DNA from: Mycobacterium celatum
GTDB taxonomy: Bacteria > Actinomycetota > Actinomycetes > Mycobacteriales > Mycobacteriaceae
DNA: 64,000 nucleotides
Assembly: GCF_002101595.1 (NCBI RefSeq)
Contig: NZ_LQOM01000024.1
Location: 1 to 64,000, forward strand
Reading direction: 5' to 3'
Position numbers and translations under genes: made by a program. Below the pieces are notes generated by a model, which searched no databases, was not told the DNA's origin, and saw only the letters and a list, made by a program, of their open reading frames with translations. Positions 1 through 9,653 of this stretch are shown here, one piece after another. Within the stretch, counting starts at the first letter, position 1. Every line of letters starts with the position of its first letter.

Positions 1-83
1 CTACGCTACAAACCGGACCGACCAACCCCTGGTCGAAATCCAATGAGCCGAGCCTCCATCAAAACCAGGGCACTTCAATCGCC

Positions 84-860
84 GTGCACGTCTTTTTGCG
101 ATGGCGCCACAAGTACCTCATTTCCGTCGTCACCGATGGGCTCGTCATCGATCGACGGCGCGATCCCTATTCACTCGTCGACGCGCAGCTGGGCCTCTGG
201 GTAGACATGGGGGTCGCGCTTCACCTGCACTCCGGCCGTCACCGCTTTGTCCTGGGCGGACGAGATCGGCGCGTTAGCCCGGCGACGCCGCTCGACGTGC
301 CGCCTGTGCACTACGTCGACGCGTGGTTGTCGGAGGCGGACTTCGACGAGCTGCTCGTTCTGGGCGGCCGGTCTGCTGCGCGCGGACCCGCATCCGGCGA
401 ACCGACTCGGTGCCTGCTGTTTCCGAATCCCCTTGTGATTCAACAGCTGGGGCCGCTTGCACTGCGAAAGAAAAGACGACTGATGCGGTCACTCACGCAA
501 CCGCAGCTGTTCATCGACGTCGACAATGACGCGATCCGGGTGATCGACCCGGACAGCAACGTGCTTAGAGCCTCGGCATCGGTTCAGCAGGTAACCACGA
601 CGTCGGCTACCTACCGCCTTACGGGCGACGATGCGGGCCAATACTTTTCGACAATGCCGGCGATGGCCGTGTCCGTTCCCGGCATGCAACCACTGACCAT
701 CGGATGCCGTGACTTCAGGGGACTGGAGCGGCGATTTTCGTGGCCCGCCAACGTGGCGATAACCAATGAGCCCCCTGCCTACGCGGTCTCGGCGGCTGAT
801 TGGCTAACTCTGACCGACGGACTCGGCCTGGCCGCAGATGTCGAGGACTCAGCGCAATAA
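84..860 (+). CDS. Hypothetical protein, 258 aa
   Basis: I do not recognise the family. The protein is soluble, with no signal peptide or membrane segment, and mixes short beta-rich stretches with a basic patch near residue 127 (RKKRR). The GTG start at 84 is the first in frame; no strong Shine-Dalgarno is visible. Codon use looks native. It converges on fadE25 and the two genes overlap by 12 bases at their 3' ends (849-860). No operon partner on its strand lies inside the window, so context gives no functional hint. Confidence 0.6.
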   Translation: MHVFLRWRHKYLISVVTDGLVIDRRRDPYSLVDAQLGLWVDMGVALHLHSGRHRFVLGGRDRRVSPATPLDVPPVHYVDAWLSEADFDELLVLGGRSAARGPASGEPTRCLLFPNPLVIQQLGPLALRKKRRLMRSLTQPQLFIDVDNDAIRVIDPDSNVLRASASVQQVTTTSATYRLTGDDAGQYFSTMPAMAVSVPGMQPLTIGCRDFRGLERRFSWPANVAITNEPPAYAVSAADWLTLTDGLGLAADVEDSAQ

Positions 861-2018
861 CGCGCGTGCCATCACCACACGCTGAATCTGGTTGGTGCCC
901 TCGTAGATCTGAGTGATCTTGGCGTCGCGCATGAAGCGTTCGACCGGGAAGTCGATCGTGTAACCGGCGCCGCCGAAAAGCTGCACCGCGTCGACGGTGA
1001 CCTCCATCGCCACATCGGACGCAAAGCATTTCGACGCCGCGGAGATGAAACCGAGGTCGGGCTCGCCGCGCTCGGCGCGGGCCGCCGCGGTGTACACCAT
1101 CAGCCGGGCCGCCTCCACCTTCATCGCCATGTCGGCCAACATGAACTGCACACCCTGGAATGTGCTGATCGACTCGCCGAACTGTTTGCGTCCCTTGGTG
1201 TATTCGATCGCCGCGTCCAACGCACCCTGCGCGATACCGACCGCCTGCGCGCCGATCGTCGGGCGGGTGTGGTCCAACGTCGCCAGCGCGGTCTTGAACC
1301 CGGTTCCGGGCTCGCCGATGATGCGGTCACCCGGAATGCGGCAGTTCTCGAAATACAGCTCGGTGGTCGGCGAGCCCTTGATGCCCAACTTCTTTTCCTT
1401 GGGCCCCACCGAGAACCCCTCGTCGTCCTTGTGCACCACGAACGCCGAAATCCCGTTAGCGCCCTTGTCCGGATCGGTCACCGCCATCACCGTGTACCAG
1501 GTCGACTTGCCGCCGTTGGTGATCCAGCTCTTGGCGCCGTTGAGAATCCAGTCGTCACCGTCGGCGACGGCCCGCGTGCGCATCGACGCCGCGTCGCTGC
1601 CGGACTCCCGCTCCGAGAGCGCATACGACGCCATCGCCCCCTCGGTGGCCAGCGTCGGCAGTACCTGTTTCTTGAGCTCCTCCGACCCCCGCATGATCAG
1701 GCCCATGGTGCCCAGCTTGTTCACGGCCGGAATCAACGACGCGGACGCGTCGACGCGTGCCACTTCCTCGATGACGATGCAGGTCGCCACCGAGTCGGCG
1801 CCCTGACCCCCATACTCCTCGGGCACATGCACCGCGTTGAATCCCGACGCGTTCAGCGCCGCCAACGCCTCCTCGGGAAAGCGCGGCGTCTCGTCTACCT
1901 CCGCGGCATACGGAGCGATTTCTTTTTCCGCCAGCGCCCGAATCGCCGCCCGCAGCTCCTCGTGCTCCTCGGGCAGCTTGAACAGATCAAACGACGGATT
2001 TCCGCCCCACCCCGCCAT
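849..2018 (-). CDS. fadE25: Acyl-CoA dehydrogenase FadE25
   Basis: FAD-dependent acyl-CoA dehydrogenase catalysing alpha,beta-dehydrogenation of acyl-CoA. At 389 aa it is standard for the family. The mid-domain contains YALSERESGSDAAS and WITNGG, which shape the FAD and acyl-CoA site, and the C-terminal IYEGTNQIQR carries the catalytic-base glutamate at about residue 373. The ATG at 2018 has a strong GGAGGAGG ribosome site. It lies 15 bases after purE on the same strand and is the last gene of a purK-purE-fadE25 operon, the order of M. tuberculosis Rv3276c-Rv3274c. Acyl chain specificity cannot be read from sequence. Confidence 0.95.
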   Translation of the reverse strand: MAGWGGNPSFDLFKLPEEHEELRAAIRALAEKEIAPYAAEVDETPRFPEEALAALNASGFNAVHVPEEYGGQGADSVATCIVIEEVARVDASASLIPAVNKLGTMGLIMRGSEELKKQVLPTLATEGAMASYALSERESGSDAASMRTRAVADGDDWILNGAKSWITNGGKSTWYTVMAVTDPDKGANGISAFVVHKDDEGFSVGPKEKKLGIKGSPTTELYFENCRIPGDRIIGEPGTGFKTALATLDHTRPTIGAQAVGIAQGALDAAIEYTKGRKQFGESISTFQGVQFMLADMAMKVEAARLMVYTAAARAERGEPDLGFISAASKCFASDVAMEVTVDAVQLFGGAGYTIDFPVERFMRDAKITQIYEGTNQIQRVVMARALLR

Positions 2019-2033
2019 CTCGGCCTCCTCCTA

Positions 2034-2537
2034 TTACTCGCCGGTAACTTTACCGCGCAGCGCCTCGTCCTTGGCCAGCACCGACTCGGCCAGCTGATCC
2101 TGGAAGGCCACCACCCGGCTCCGCAGCGCCGAGTCGGATGCGCCCAGGATCCGCACCGCCAGCAGGCCGGCGTTGCGGGCCCCGCCGATCGACACCGTGG
2201 CCACCGGCACCCCGGCCGGCATCTGCACGATCGACAGCAGCGAGTCCAGCCCGTCGAGCCGGGCCAACGGCACCGGAACCCCGATCACCGGCAGCGGCGT
2301 GGCCGAGGCGACCATTCCGGGCAAGTGAGCGGCCCCACCGGCCCCGGCGATGATCACCTCGATGCCGCGGTTGGCCGCCCCCCGCGCATAGTCGAGCATC
2401 CGGCCCGGCGTGCGGTGCGCCGAGACCACCCCGACCTCGAACGGAACGTCGAATTCGGCCAGCGCATGGGCGGCGTCCTGCATCACCGACCAGTCGCTGT
2501 CGCTGCCCATGATCACGCCGACTCTCGGTTCAGCCAT
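2034..2537 (-). CDS. purE: N5-carboxyaminoimidazole ribonucleotide mutase PurE
   Basis: Class I PurE moves the carboxylate of N5-CAIR to C4, giving CAIR in de novo purine synthesis. The N-terminal [11 protein letters not shown] and the VSAHRTP loop with its active-site histidine are intact, followed by the GGAAHLPGM loop. I start it at the ATG at 2537 (167 aa), because the longer frame adds 22 non-family residues lying antisense to nothing conserved. The start overlaps the end of purK by 8 bases, implying translational coupling with the enzyme that makes its substrate. Confidence 0.95.
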   Translation of the reverse strand: MAEPRVGVIMGSDSDWSVMQDAAHALAEFDVPFEVGVVSAHRTPGRMLDYARGAANRGIEVIIAGAGGAAHLPGMVASATPLPVIGVPVPLARLDGLDSLLSIVQMPAGVPVATVSIGGARNAGLLAVRILGASDSALRSRVVAFQDQLAESVLAKDEALRGKVTGE

Positions 2538-3744
2538 GCGGGTCCCATCCGTCGGTCCACTGCCCATGCGACAACCAGTGTGCAGCCAGCGCGGCTCGCT
2601 CACGCAGCTTCGCGAGCTGCTCGCGATCCTCGGCCGGGAAATGCCCGAGGAAGTTGACGTGCCCGATCTTGCGGCCCGGCCGTTCGCCCTTGCCGTAGAG
2701 ATGGACGCGGGCCTCGGGCATCCGCGCGAACAGGTGGTGCAGCCGCTCGTCGACTGTCATCGTCGGCGTCTGCGCGGCGCCCAGCACGTTGGCCATCACC
2801 GTCACCGGCACGGTGGCGTCCGTGTCGCCGAGCGGGTAGTCGAGCACCGCGCGCAGATGCTGTTCGAATTGGCTGGTCCGGGCGCCGTCCATGGTCCAGT
2901 GTCCGGAGTTGTGCGGCCGCATCGCCAGCTCGTTGACCATGAGGTCGCCGTCGACCGTTTCGAACAACTCGACCGCCAGCACGCCCACGACGCCCAGCTC
3001 CCCCGCCAATTGCAACGCCAGCTGCTGGGCCCCGGCGCCGACGTGGTCGGGCACCTCCGGCGCCGGCGCGATCACCTCCACACAGATGCCCTCGCGTTGC
3101 ACCGTTTCCACCACAGGCCACGCCGCCCCCTGCCCGAACGGCGAGCGTGCCACCAGCGCGGACAACTCACGGCGAATCGCCACCCGCTCCTCGACCAGCA
3201 CCGGCACGCCGGAACCCAGAAAACCCGCGGCAATTTCGCGGGCCTGCACAAGGTCGTCGGCCATCCGCACGCCGCGGCCGTCGTACCCGCCCCGGGCCGC
3301 CTTGACCGCCAGCGAACCCTCGACGCGGCGGGCGAACGCGTCCACGTCGTCGGGCGCAATGACGGCCGCGTAGCGCGGCACCGGGGCGCCTAGCGCCTCC
3401 AGCCGTCGCCGCATCACCAGCTTGTCTTGGGCATGCACCAGGGCCTGCGGCGGCGGCGCCACGTTGACACCTTCGGCGACCAGCTTCTCGAGCAGCTCGA
3501 CCGGAACGTGTTCGTGGTCGAAGGTCAGCGCGTCCGCCCCGGCCGCGACACGGCGCAAGTCGTCGAGGTTGGTGTGCGAACCGATCACGACGTCCGGGCT
3601 GACTTGGGCGGCCGGATCGTCGGCGTTGGCGGCCAGCACCCGAAGGGTTTGGCCCAGCGCAATCGCGGCCTGGTGGGTCATCCGGGCGAGTTGGCCGCCG
3701 CCGACCATTGCGACCTGGGGAGCAGCGGTGGGTGTACTCGTCAC
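2530..3744 (-). CDS. purK: N5-carboxyaminoimidazole ribonucleotide synthase PurK
   Basis: ATP-grasp enzyme that carboxylates AIR with bicarbonate, the step before PurE. The N-terminal [10 protein letters not shown] dinucleotide-fold motif, the central ATP-grasp region ([12 protein letters not shown]) and the metal-binding [12 protein letters not shown] near the C-terminus are present. At 404 aa it is full length. Start is GTG at 3744. It heads the purK-purE-fadE25 operon and is divergent from the GtrA-like gene, with about 96 bases between the two starts. Confidence 0.94.
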   Translation of the reverse strand: MTSTPTAAPQVAMVGGGQLARMTHQAAIALGQTLRVLAANADDPAAQVSPDVVIGSHTNLDDLRRVAAGADALTFDHEHVPVELLEKLVAEGVNVAPPPQALVHAQDKLVMRRRLEALGAPVPRYAAVIAPDDVDAFARRVEGSLAVKAARGGYDGRGVRMADDLVQAREIAAGFLGSGVPVLVEERVAIRRELSALVARSPFGQGAAWPVVETVQREGICVEVIAPAPEVPDHVGAGAQQLALQLAGELGVVGVLAVELFETVDGDLMVNELAMRPHNSGHWTMDGARTSQFEQHLRAVLDYPLGDTDATVPVTVMANVLGAAQTPTMTVDERLHHLFARMPEARVHLYGKGERPGRKIGHVNFLGHFPAEDREQLAKLRERAALAAHWLSHGQWTDGWDPHG

Positions 3745-3826
3745 GCCAAATATGGTGTCATGGCCCGCCGACCGGGGTATTTAGCGGCGGTGACACCGAT
3801 GCTTCGCGGAGGCAAGCGTCAATACG

Positions 3827-3832
3827 TACACT
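3827..3832 (+). promoter_or_regulatory. -10 box for GtrA-like gene
   Basis: TACACT lies 8 bases before the GTG at 3841, so transcription should begin at or next to the start codon. No Shine-Dalgarno is in place for this start, which fits a leaderless message. Confidence 0.5.
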
Positions 3833-3840
3833 GCGACATT

Positions 3841-4494
3841 GTGTCCTTTGCCGATGCCACGATCGAGCGACTGCCCTCGCTGATCCGGCCTTATGCGGAA
3901 CGCCACCACGAACTCATCAAGTTCGCCATCGTCGGCGCCACCACCTTCGTCATCGACTCGGCGATCTTCTACACGCTCAAGCTGACCATCCTCGAGCCCA
4001 AGCCGGTGACCGCCAAAGTCATCGCCGGCATCGTCGCCGTCATCGCGTCCTACATCCTGAACCGGGAATGGAGCTTCCGGCACCGCGGCGGTCGCGAGCG
4101 CCACCACGAGGCACTGCTGTTCTTCGCGTTCAGCGGAGTCGGCGTGCTGCTGTCCATGGCGCCGCTGTGGTTCTCCAGCTACATCCTGCAGCTGCGGGTG
4201 CCGACGGTGTCGCTGACCGTGGAGAACATCGCCGACTTCATCTCGGCCTACATCATCGGCAACCTGCTGCAGATGGCGTTCCGGTTCTGGGCGTTCCGCC
4301 GCTGGGTGTTCCCTGACGAGTTCGGCCGCACTTCGGAGAAGGCGCTGGAGTCGGCGCTGACCGCCGGCGGAATCGCCGAAGCCATGGAGGACAACATCGA
4401 AGGCGGCGGCACCGTCACGCTGATGCGGGCGTGGCGGTCACGCCGGTCTCAGCTGGACGACTCCTCCGAGCCCAGGGTGTGGAAAACCTCGTGA
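3841..4494 (+). CDS. GtrA-like integral membrane protein
   Basis: 217 aa protein with four predicted membrane segments, beginning after HHELIKFAIVG and including the FVIDSAIFYTLK and conserved ASYILNREWSF motifs typical of GtrA/DPMS flippase-like proteins, which are linked to export of polyprenyl-linked sugars. It corresponds to Rv3277. I chose the GTG at 3841, which gives the conserved start SFADATIERLP and sits 8 bases after a -10 box; in-frame starts further upstream lack support. Its 3' end overlaps the convergent PH-domain gene by 46 bases. Confidence 0.85.
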   Translation: MSFADATIERLPSLIRPYAERHHELIKFAIVGATTFVIDSAIFYTLKLTILEPKPVTAKVIAGIVAVIASYILNREWSFRHRGGRERHHEALLFFAFSGVGVLLSMAPLWFSSYILQLRVPTVSLTVENIADFISAYIIGNLLQMAFRFWAFRRWVFPDEFGRTSEKALESALTAGGIAEAMEDNIEGGGTVTLMRAWRSRRSQLDDSSEPRVWKTS

Positions 4495-4967
4495 TACAGC
4501 AGCGCGTGGACTTGCTCCACGCGCGGAATATCGTTGAATTCCAACGGGTCTTGTGACGCCGACTCGATGATCAGCGTCCCGGTCCGCAAGATCCGGTCGA
4601 CGATGCGGTGCCGGAACTCGACGTGAAAGATCCGGGCCAGCGGGATGTCGATACCGCTGCGGGTCAGCAGTCCGTGCCGAAACATCACCCGGCGGTCGGT
4701 GATCACGAAATGCGTTGTGAGCCAGTCCAGGAACGGCCACAGCGTCAGCCAGCCGACGACGACGAGCCAGACGGCCGAGATCACCCCGTAGACCACGTTT
4801 TTGGTAGTCGGATCCCAGTCGGTGGTGTTGACGACGGCCGACGCGAAGGACGCCAGCCCGGTCGCCAATATGAGGACGACCACCGCACCGATCAGCCGCT
4901 TCCAGTGCGGGTGGCGATGCAGGACAACCTGTTCGTCGCCGGCCAGCACGTTGTCGGGATAGGGCAC
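4449..4967 (-). CDS. PH-domain membrane protein
   Basis: 172 aa protein with two N-terminal membrane helices (about residues 24-46 and 61-80) followed by a bacterial PH (YdbS-like) domain: FVITDRRVMFRHGLL and the IPLARIFHVE strand are characteristic. It corresponds to Rv3278c; no biochemical role is established. The GTG start is preceded at 6 bases by a TAGAGT -10 box (4974-4979), suggesting its own leaderless message although birA ends only 9 bases upstream. The last 15 codons overlap the GtrA-like gene on the other strand. Confidence 0.85.
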   Translation of the reverse strand: MPYPDNVLAGDEQVVLHRHPHWKRLIGAVVVLILATGLASFASAVVNTTDWDPTTKNVVYGVISAVWLVVVGWLTLWPFLDWLTTHFVITDRRVMFRHGLLTRSGIDIPLARIFHVEFRHRIVDRILRTGTLIIESASQDPLEFNDIPRVEQVHALLYHEVFHTLGSEESSS

Positions 4968-4976
4968 GGCAGCACT

Positions 4977-5783
4977 CTAAACGCCGGGCCGCAGATGCGT
5001 GATGTCTCCGGCCGAGACAGTCTCGACCTGCCCGCCGGTGTCGATGCACAACCGGCCCAGTTCGTCGATGGCCTGCGCGACGCCGACGACCTCGTGGTCG
5101 CCGGGCAGGATCGCTCGCACCCGGGTGCCCAGCGTCAGGCTGCGATGCTGGTAGTCGGCGAACAGCGCCGGGTCGGCGCCTCCCGCGGTGCGCCACGCGT
5201 CGATGCGGGCTGCCAATTCGCGAAGGATACGGTGCGCCAACGCATTTCGATCGGTTGCCGACGATCCCAGCATGAGCAGGGAGGTGGCCGCCGGGTCGGG
5301 TGCTTCGTCGGCGGTCAGCGTCACGTTGAGTCCCAGGCCGATGACGATCACCGGTGCCGGCGCGGCAACTTCGGCGAGGATGCCTGCCAGCTTCCCGCCG
5401 CCGACCACCACGTCATTGGGCCACTTCAGCCCGGCGTTGACGCCGGTGACCGCGGCCAGCGCGTCGACCACGGCGACACCGGTGGCCAGCGGCAACCAGC
5501 CCCATCCCGACCGCGGCACCGACGCTCCGCCCACGCCGACGGACAACGCGATCTGTGCCCGCGGCGGCGCCAGCCAGTGCCGACCGTGGCGCCCGCGTCC
5601 GGTGGTCTGGTACTCCGCCATGAGCACGACGCCGTCGATGTCCTCGCCGTCGCTCGCCCGGGCCAGTAGGTCGGCGTTGGTGGAGCCGGTCTCGTCGACC
5701 ACGTCGAGCCGACGCCACGGCAGTCCTGGCCCGATCAGCCCGTCGCTGATGACCGCCGCGTCTAACGGCACCCTGGGACCCAT
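4977..5783 (-). CDS. birA: Biotin-protein ligase BirA
   Basis: Activates biotin with ATP and attaches it to the biotin-carrier lysine of acyl-CoA carboxylases. The biotinyl-AMP loop GRGRHGRHW and KWPNDV are both present, followed by [10 protein letters not shown] and a small C-terminal SH3-like domain. There is no N-terminal winged-helix domain, so it is a group I ligase, not a repressor. I prefer the ATG at 5783 (268 aa), 8 bases after a TAGGCT -10 box; a GTG two codons earlier is possible. It is divergent from accD5, whose holoenzyme contains its substrate AccA3. Confidence 0.92.
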   Translation of the reverse strand: MGPRVPLDAAVISDGLIGPGLPWRRLDVVDETGSTNADLLARASDGEDIDGVVLMAEYQTTGRGRHGRHWLAPPRAQIALSVGVGGASVPRSGWGWLPLATGVAVVDALAAVTGVNAGLKWPNDVVVGGGKLAGILAEVAAPAPVIVIGLGLNVTLTADEAPDPAATSLLMLGSSATDRNALAHRILRELAARIDAWRTAGGADPALFADYQHRSLTLGTRVRAILPGDHEVVGVAQAIDELGRLCIDTGGQVETVSAGDITHLRPGV

Positions 5784-5791
5784 GGACACTC

Positions 5792-5797
5792 AGCCTA
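5792..5797 (-). promoter_or_regulatory. -10 box for birA
   Basis: TAGGCT on the minus strand, 8 bases before the preferred ATG of birA at 5783. It is one half of a divergent pair with the accD5 box at 5838-5843. Confidence 0.5.
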
Positions 5798-5837
5798 AGA
5801 CGACGTACTGGATTGGGATCGGAATCTAAGGAACCGC

Positions 5838-5843
5838 TAAGCT
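5838..5843 (+). promoter_or_regulatory. -10 box for accD5
   Basis: TAAGCT ends 8 bases before the accD5 ATG at 5852. No ribosome site is present in the gap, so the accD5-accE5-maf message is probably leaderless. Confidence 0.55.
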
Positions 5844-5851
5844 CTCCAGCC

Positions 5852-7492
5852 ATGACAAGCGTTTCCGATGCCCATGTCGAAGCCAAGGCCGAGCACGAGA
5901 TCGACATTCACACCACCGCGGGCAAGCTGGCGGAACTGCGCAAGCGGACCGAGGAGACGCTGCACCCGGTCGGTGAGGCCGCCGTCGAGAAGGTGCACGC
6001 CAAGGGCAAGCTGACCGCCCGCGAGCGCATCTACGCGCTGCTCGACGAGGACTCGTTCGTCGAACTCGACGCGCTGGCCCGCCACCGCAGCACCAACTTC
6101 GGGCTGGACCAAAAGCGCCCGCTGGGCGACGGCGTGGTCACCGGCTACGGCACCATCGACGGTCGCGACGTGTGCATCTTCAGCCAGGACGTCACCGTGT
6201 TCGGCGGCAGCCTGGGCGAGGTATACGGCGAAAAGATCGTCAAGGTGCAGGATCTGGCGATCAAGACCGGCCGCCCGCTGATCGGCATCAACGACGGCGC
6301 CGGCGCCCGCATCCAGGAGGGCGTGGTCTCGCTGGGCCTCTACAGCAAGATCTTCCACAACAACATCCTGGCGTCCGGGGTGATCCCGCAGATCTCGCTG
6401 ATCATGGGCGCCGCGGCCGGCGGGCACGTCTACTCCCCCGCGCTGACCGACTTCGTGGTGATGGTCGACCAGACCAGCCAGATGTTCATCACCGGCCCCG
6501 ACGTGATCAAGACCGTCACCGGTGAGGACGTCACGATGGAGGAGCTCGGCGGGGCGCACACCCACATGGCCAAGTCCGGCACCGCGCACTACGTTGCGTC
6601 CGGCGAGCAGGACGCGTTCGAGTACGTCCGCGAGCTGCTGAGCTACCTGCCGCCCAACAACTTCACCGACCCGCCGCGCTACCCCGTGCCGGTCCCGGAG
6701 GGCGCCATCGAGGACAACCTCACCGAGGAAGACCTCGAGCTGGACACGCTGATTCCGGACTCGGCGAACCAGCCCTACGACATGCACGAGGTGATCACCC
6801 GCATCCTCGACGACGACGAGTTCCTCGAGGTGCAGGCGGGCTACGCCCAGAACGTGGTGATCGGGTTCGGCCGTATCGACGGCCGGCCGGTCGGCATCGT
6901 CGCAAACCAGCCCACCCACTTCGCCGGCTGCCTGGACATCAATGCTTCGGAGAAGGCGGCCCGCTTCGTGCGGACCTGCGACTGCTTCAACATCCCGATC
7001 GTCATGCTGGTCGACGTGCCGGGCTTCCTGCCGGGCACCGACCAGGAGTACAACGGCATCATCCGGCGCGGCGCGAAACTGCTCTACGCCTACGGCGAGG
7101 CGACGGTCCCCAAGATCACCGTCATCACCCGCAAGGCCTACGGCGGCGCGTACTGCGTGATGGGCTCCAAGGACATGGGCGCCGACGTGTGCGTGGCGTG
7201 GCCGACGGCGCAGATCGCGGTGATGGGTGCCTCCGGCGCGGTCGGGTTCGTGTACCGCCAGCAGCTCGCCGAGGCCGCCAAGAAGGGCGAGGACGTGGAC
7301 GCGCTGCGGCTGCAGCTGCAGCAGGAGTACGAGGACACCCTGGTCAACCCGTACATCGCCGCCGAGCGCGGGTACGTCGACGCGGTTATCCCGCCGTCGC
7401 ACACCCGCGGCTACGTCGGGACGGCGCTGCGGCTGCTGGAGCGCAAGATCGCTCAGCTGCCGCCGAAGAAGCACGGGAACATTCCGCTGTGA
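5852..7492 (+). CDS. accD5: Acyl-CoA carboxylase beta chain AccD5
   Basis: Carboxyltransferase subunit of the propionyl/acetyl-CoA carboxylase formed with AccA3 and AccE5; it makes methylmalonyl-CoA for multimethyl-branched lipids. 546 aa with the two crotonase-like halves: [12 protein letters not shown] and [14 protein letters not shown] in the N half, [13 protein letters not shown] and the acyl-binding [14 protein letters not shown] in the C half. The ATG at 5852 (MTSVSDAH) is supported by the -10 box at 8 bases. The stop overlaps the accE5 start by 4 bases (GTGA). Confidence 0.96.
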   Translation: MTSVSDAHVEAKAEHEIDIHTTAGKLAELRKRTEETLHPVGEAAVEKVHAKGKLTARERIYALLDEDSFVELDALARHRSTNFGLDQKRPLGDGVVTGYGTIDGRDVCIFSQDVTVFGGSLGEVYGEKIVKVQDLAIKTGRPLIGINDGAGARIQEGVVSLGLYSKIFHNNILASGVIPQISLIMGAAAGGHVYSPALTDFVVMVDQTSQMFITGPDVIKTVTGEDVTMEELGGAHTHMAKSGTAHYVASGEQDAFEYVRELLSYLPPNNFTDPPRYPVPVPEGAIEDNLTEEDLELDTLIPDSANQPYDMHEVITRILDDDEFLEVQAGYAQNVVIGFGRIDGRPVGIVANQPTHFAGCLDINASEKAARFVRTCDCFNIPIVMLVDVPGFLPGTDQEYNGIIRRGAKLLYAYGEATVPKITVITRKAYGGAYCVMGSKDMGADVCVAWPTAQIAVMGASGAVGFVYRQQLAEAAKKGEDVDALRLQLQQEYEDTLVNPYIAAERGYVDAVIPPSHTRGYVGTALRLLERKIAQLPPKKHGNIPL

Positions 7493-7716
7493 GCGAGCAC
7501 GAAGTCCACGAACCCCACATCGAGGTGCTCAAAGGCAACCCGACCGACGAGGAGCTGGCGGCACTGATCGCGGTGCTCGGCAGCGCCAGCGGCGGTGCGA
7601 GCGAAACCGGGCACACCGAGCGCACACGCTGGGGTCTGCCCGTCGACCGGCTGCGCTACCCCGTGTTCAGCTGGCAGCGGATCACGCTGCAGGAACGGAC
7701 GCACATGCGGCGATGA
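7489..7716 (+). CDS. accE5: Acyl-CoA carboxylase epsilon subunit AccE5
   Basis: 75 aa epsilon subunit that strengthens assembly of AccA3 with AccD5. The family signature is visible: the N-terminal [20 protein letters not shown] segment followed by a short linker and a tryptophan-containing tail (RYPVFSWQ). It starts at a GTG overlapping the accD5 stop and ends with an ATGA overlap into maf, so the three genes are translationally chained. Confidence 0.9.
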   Translation: MSEHEVHEPHIEVLKGNPTDEELAALIAVLGSASGGASETGHTERTRWGLPVDRLRYPVFSWQRITLQERTHMRR

Positions 7717-8387
7717 CCCGCCTGGTGCTGGCGTCGGCCTCCCAGGGCCGCCTGCGGGTGCTGCGCCAAGCCGGTGTCGACCCACTGGTCGTGGTCTCCG
7801 GCGTCGACGAGGATGCGGTCATCGCAACACTGGGGCCGGGCGCCGCACCCGCCGAAGTCGTTTGCACGCTGGCGCAAGCCAAAGCCAACGAGGTGGTGGC
7901 CGGGCTTGACCGGTCGGTCGCGGCGGATTGTGTTGTCATCGGCTGTGATTCGATGCTGGAGGTCGACGGCGCGCTGGTGGGCAAGCCGGGGTCGGCCGAT
8001 GCCGCGCGGCGGCAATGGCTTTCGATGGGCGGCAAGGCCGGGCAGCTCTACACCGGCCATTGTCTGCTGCGGGTGAGCGACGGCACGGTCACCGAGTGTC
8101 AAGCCGAATCAGCCACTACCACAGTGTATTTCGCCAATCCGACAGCAGCAGACCTGGAGGCATACGTCGCCAGCGGTGAACCGCTGCAGGTGGCGGGCGG
8201 GTTTACCATCGACGGGCTGGGCGGCTGGTTCGTCGACGGCATCGAGGGTGACCCGTCGAATGTGATCGGTCTGAGCCTGCCGCTGACCCGTCGACTCCTA
8301 GAGCGCATCGGGCTGTCACTTACCGAAATCGGCTTTTTGCAGGAGAAGAGCGAGAAGAACGCGGCAAAACGTCAACCTCGGCGGTAG
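7713..8387 (+). CDS. maf: Maf-like nucleoside triphosphate pyrophosphatase
   Basis: 224 aa Maf/Ham1-superfamily protein; family members hydrolyse non-canonical or modified NTPs. The [14 protein letters not shown] motif that opens the active site and the central [17 protein letters not shown] segment with its metal ligands are intact, and [19 protein letters not shown] provides the catalytic acidic residues. It corresponds to Rv3282. Start ATG overlaps accE5 by 4 bases. Its 3' end overlaps the next gene on the opposite strand by 16 bases. Confidence 0.92.
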   Translation: MTRLVLASASQGRLRVLRQAGVDPLVVVSGVDEDAVIATLGPGAAPAEVVCTLAQAKANEVVAGLDRSVAADCVVIGCDSMLEVDGALVGKPGSADAARRQWLSMGGKAGQLYTGHCLLRVSDGTVTECQAESATTTVYFANPTAADLEAYVASGEPLQVAGGFTIDGLGGWFVDGIEGDPSNVIGLSLPLTRRLLERIGLSLTEIGFLQEKSEKNAAKRQPRR

Positions 8388-9220
8388 CCGCGTTGGCTCA
8401 ACGCGTCGTCTACTCGGCTGATGACATCGGCGTTGCGATCTTCGGCGATGACGCGCACAACGATCCAGCCCAGCCGCTGCAGTTTTCGCTGGCACCGAAC
8501 GTCTTTCACGTATTGGGCGCGGTTGGTGCGGTGTTGGTCGCCGTCATACTCAGCGGCCACCTTCAGGTCCTCCCAACCCATGTCGAGGGTGCGGAAGAGT
8601 CGCCACCCCTCGAAAACCGGTATCTGCGTGGCGGGCCGGGGAAATCCCGCGTCGATCAACAACAGCCGCAGCCAAGTCTCCTTCGGCGACGCAGCACCGC
8701 CGTCGACCAGTTCCAGCGCCGCCCGCAGCCGCCGTAGCCCTCGGGCGCCCGGGTAACGCTTGGCCACCAGCAGCACATCCTCCACCGAAAACGGTGTCGC
8801 GTACATCAACGCGTCGAGCCGCGCCACCGCGTCGTCGCGCTGCAGATGCCGGCCGATGTCAAACGCCGTGCGTGCCGGCGTTGTGACGGGTATTCCCGCC
8901 ACCCAGGTGATTTCGTCCTCGGCCAGGCTCTCGTTGCGCACCAGCAGCCCACTTTGGGGGCGTGCATTTGGCGCAAGCAACTCGACGGGCGTGTCCGCGT
9001 CGACCCATTTGGCGCCGTGCAGTGCAGAGGCCGCGATCCCGCTGACCACTGCCTGCCGCCGGCATGTCAACAACGCACCGACGGTCCGATCACGCAGCGA
9101 CGGCACGTGCCGCTTGGGTACATACACCCCGCGGTAGATCGGGCGGTACCAGCGCTGCAATTCGTGTCTGGTCAGCCGGCCCGCCGCCAGAGCCTGACTG
9201 CCCACAAAGACTTCCCCCAT
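8372..9220 (-). CDS. AbiEi-like / DUF559-type endonuclease-fold protein
   Basis: 282 aa. The first half resembles type IV toxin-antitoxin AbiEi-like winged-helix proteins ([20 protein letters not shown], then [10 protein letters not shown]). The C-terminal half has the layout of the VSR/DUF559 endonuclease fold: [11 protein letters not shown], then [12 protein letters not shown] and a final WIVVRV strand, matching the E...ExDGxxH pattern. No toxin partner is adjacent, and the biochemical role is unknown. I do not recall a gene here in M. tuberculosis, where maf is followed by sseA, so this is an accessory insertion. Base composition matches the surroundings. Confidence 0.7.
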   Translation of the reverse strand: MGEVFVGSQALAAGRLTRHELQRWYRPIYRGVYVPKRHVPSLRDRTVGALLTCRRQAVVSGIAASALHGAKWVDADTPVELLAPNARPQSGLLVRNESLAEDEITWVAGIPVTTPARTAFDIGRHLQRDDAVARLDALMYATPFSVEDVLLVAKRYPGARGLRRLRAALELVDGGAASPKETWLRLLLIDAGFPRPATQIPVFEGWRLFRTLDMGWEDLKVAAEYDGDQHRTNRAQYVKDVRCQRKLQRLGWIVVRVIAEDRNADVISRVDDALSQRGYRRG

Positions 9221-9253
9221 ACCCGCATCGTGGCATCAGCCTCCGACAGCGAC

Positions 9254-9310
9254 CGAGATCGACGTTTTGCAGCGAAAGTGCGAGTGCAGACCCGCAAAAC
9301 GTCGATCTCG
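9254..9310. repeat. Intergenic palindrome, 17-base perfect arms
   Basis: CGAGATCGACGTTTTGC (9254-9270) is followed after 23 bases by its exact reverse complement (9294-9310). It sits just upstream of the AbiEi-like gene start, so it is not that gene's terminator. I recall similar intergenic palindromes in other mycobacteria but have not searched. Confidence 0.8.
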
Positions 9311-9398
9311 CCGAGCCTGCGGATCGTGATCTAACTGCAATCTGGCGCGCCCGCCGCGGTTGTCGGGTTCGGCCGCAAAGCACCCGCACACTGGGCCG

Positions 9399-9626
9399 AT
9401 GCCAGTCGAAGAAACCATGTGGGACGTCGGCGTCCCGCGCGACATCGACCGCTACGACACCGAACGCCTTCGCGCAGTGTTCGCAGAGGTCGTCCGGCAG
9501 CACCTGTCACCGGGCAAGCGGCTGCTGCGAGTGGTCGCCTGGAGCCCCAACGGCGGCGCACTGTTCCGGCCCAAGCCGGGCACCCGGCGGTTCGCGGTGG
9601 CTTACGAGGTCGCGCTGGGCATCTGA
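9399..9626 (+). CDS. Hypothetical small protein, 75 aa
   Basis: Short soluble ORF with an acidic N-terminus (WDVGVPRDIDRYDTE) and a central amphipathic helix (RLRAVFAEVVRQHL). I recognise no family. I start it at the ATG at 9399; the ATG at 9417 is equally possible, and neither has a clear ribosome site. It ends 27 bases before sseA on the same strand. Native-looking third-position GC is the main support for its being real. Confidence 0.45.
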   Translation: MPVEETMWDVGVPRDIDRYDTERLRAVFAEVVRQHLSPGKRLLRVVAWSPNGGALFRPKPGTRRFAVAYEVALGI

Positions 9627-9640
9627 CGCGCTCCTGGCGG

Positions 9641-9646
9641 TACGCT
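9641..9646 (+). promoter_or_regulatory. -10 box for sseA
   Basis: TACGCT ends 7 bases before the GTG start of sseA at 9654. No Shine-Dalgarno lies in the interval, as expected for a leaderless start. Confidence 0.5.
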
Positions 9647-9653
9647 CGATACC

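Noticed and set aside
27..70. CCCTGGT/ACCAGGG inverted repeat near the window start
   Set aside because: Seven-base arms 30 bases apart are expected by chance in this composition.
5837..7474. 545-codon open frame on the minus strand
   Set aside because: Antisense to accD5; low-complexity Val/Asp/Gly/Arg composition and no motif.
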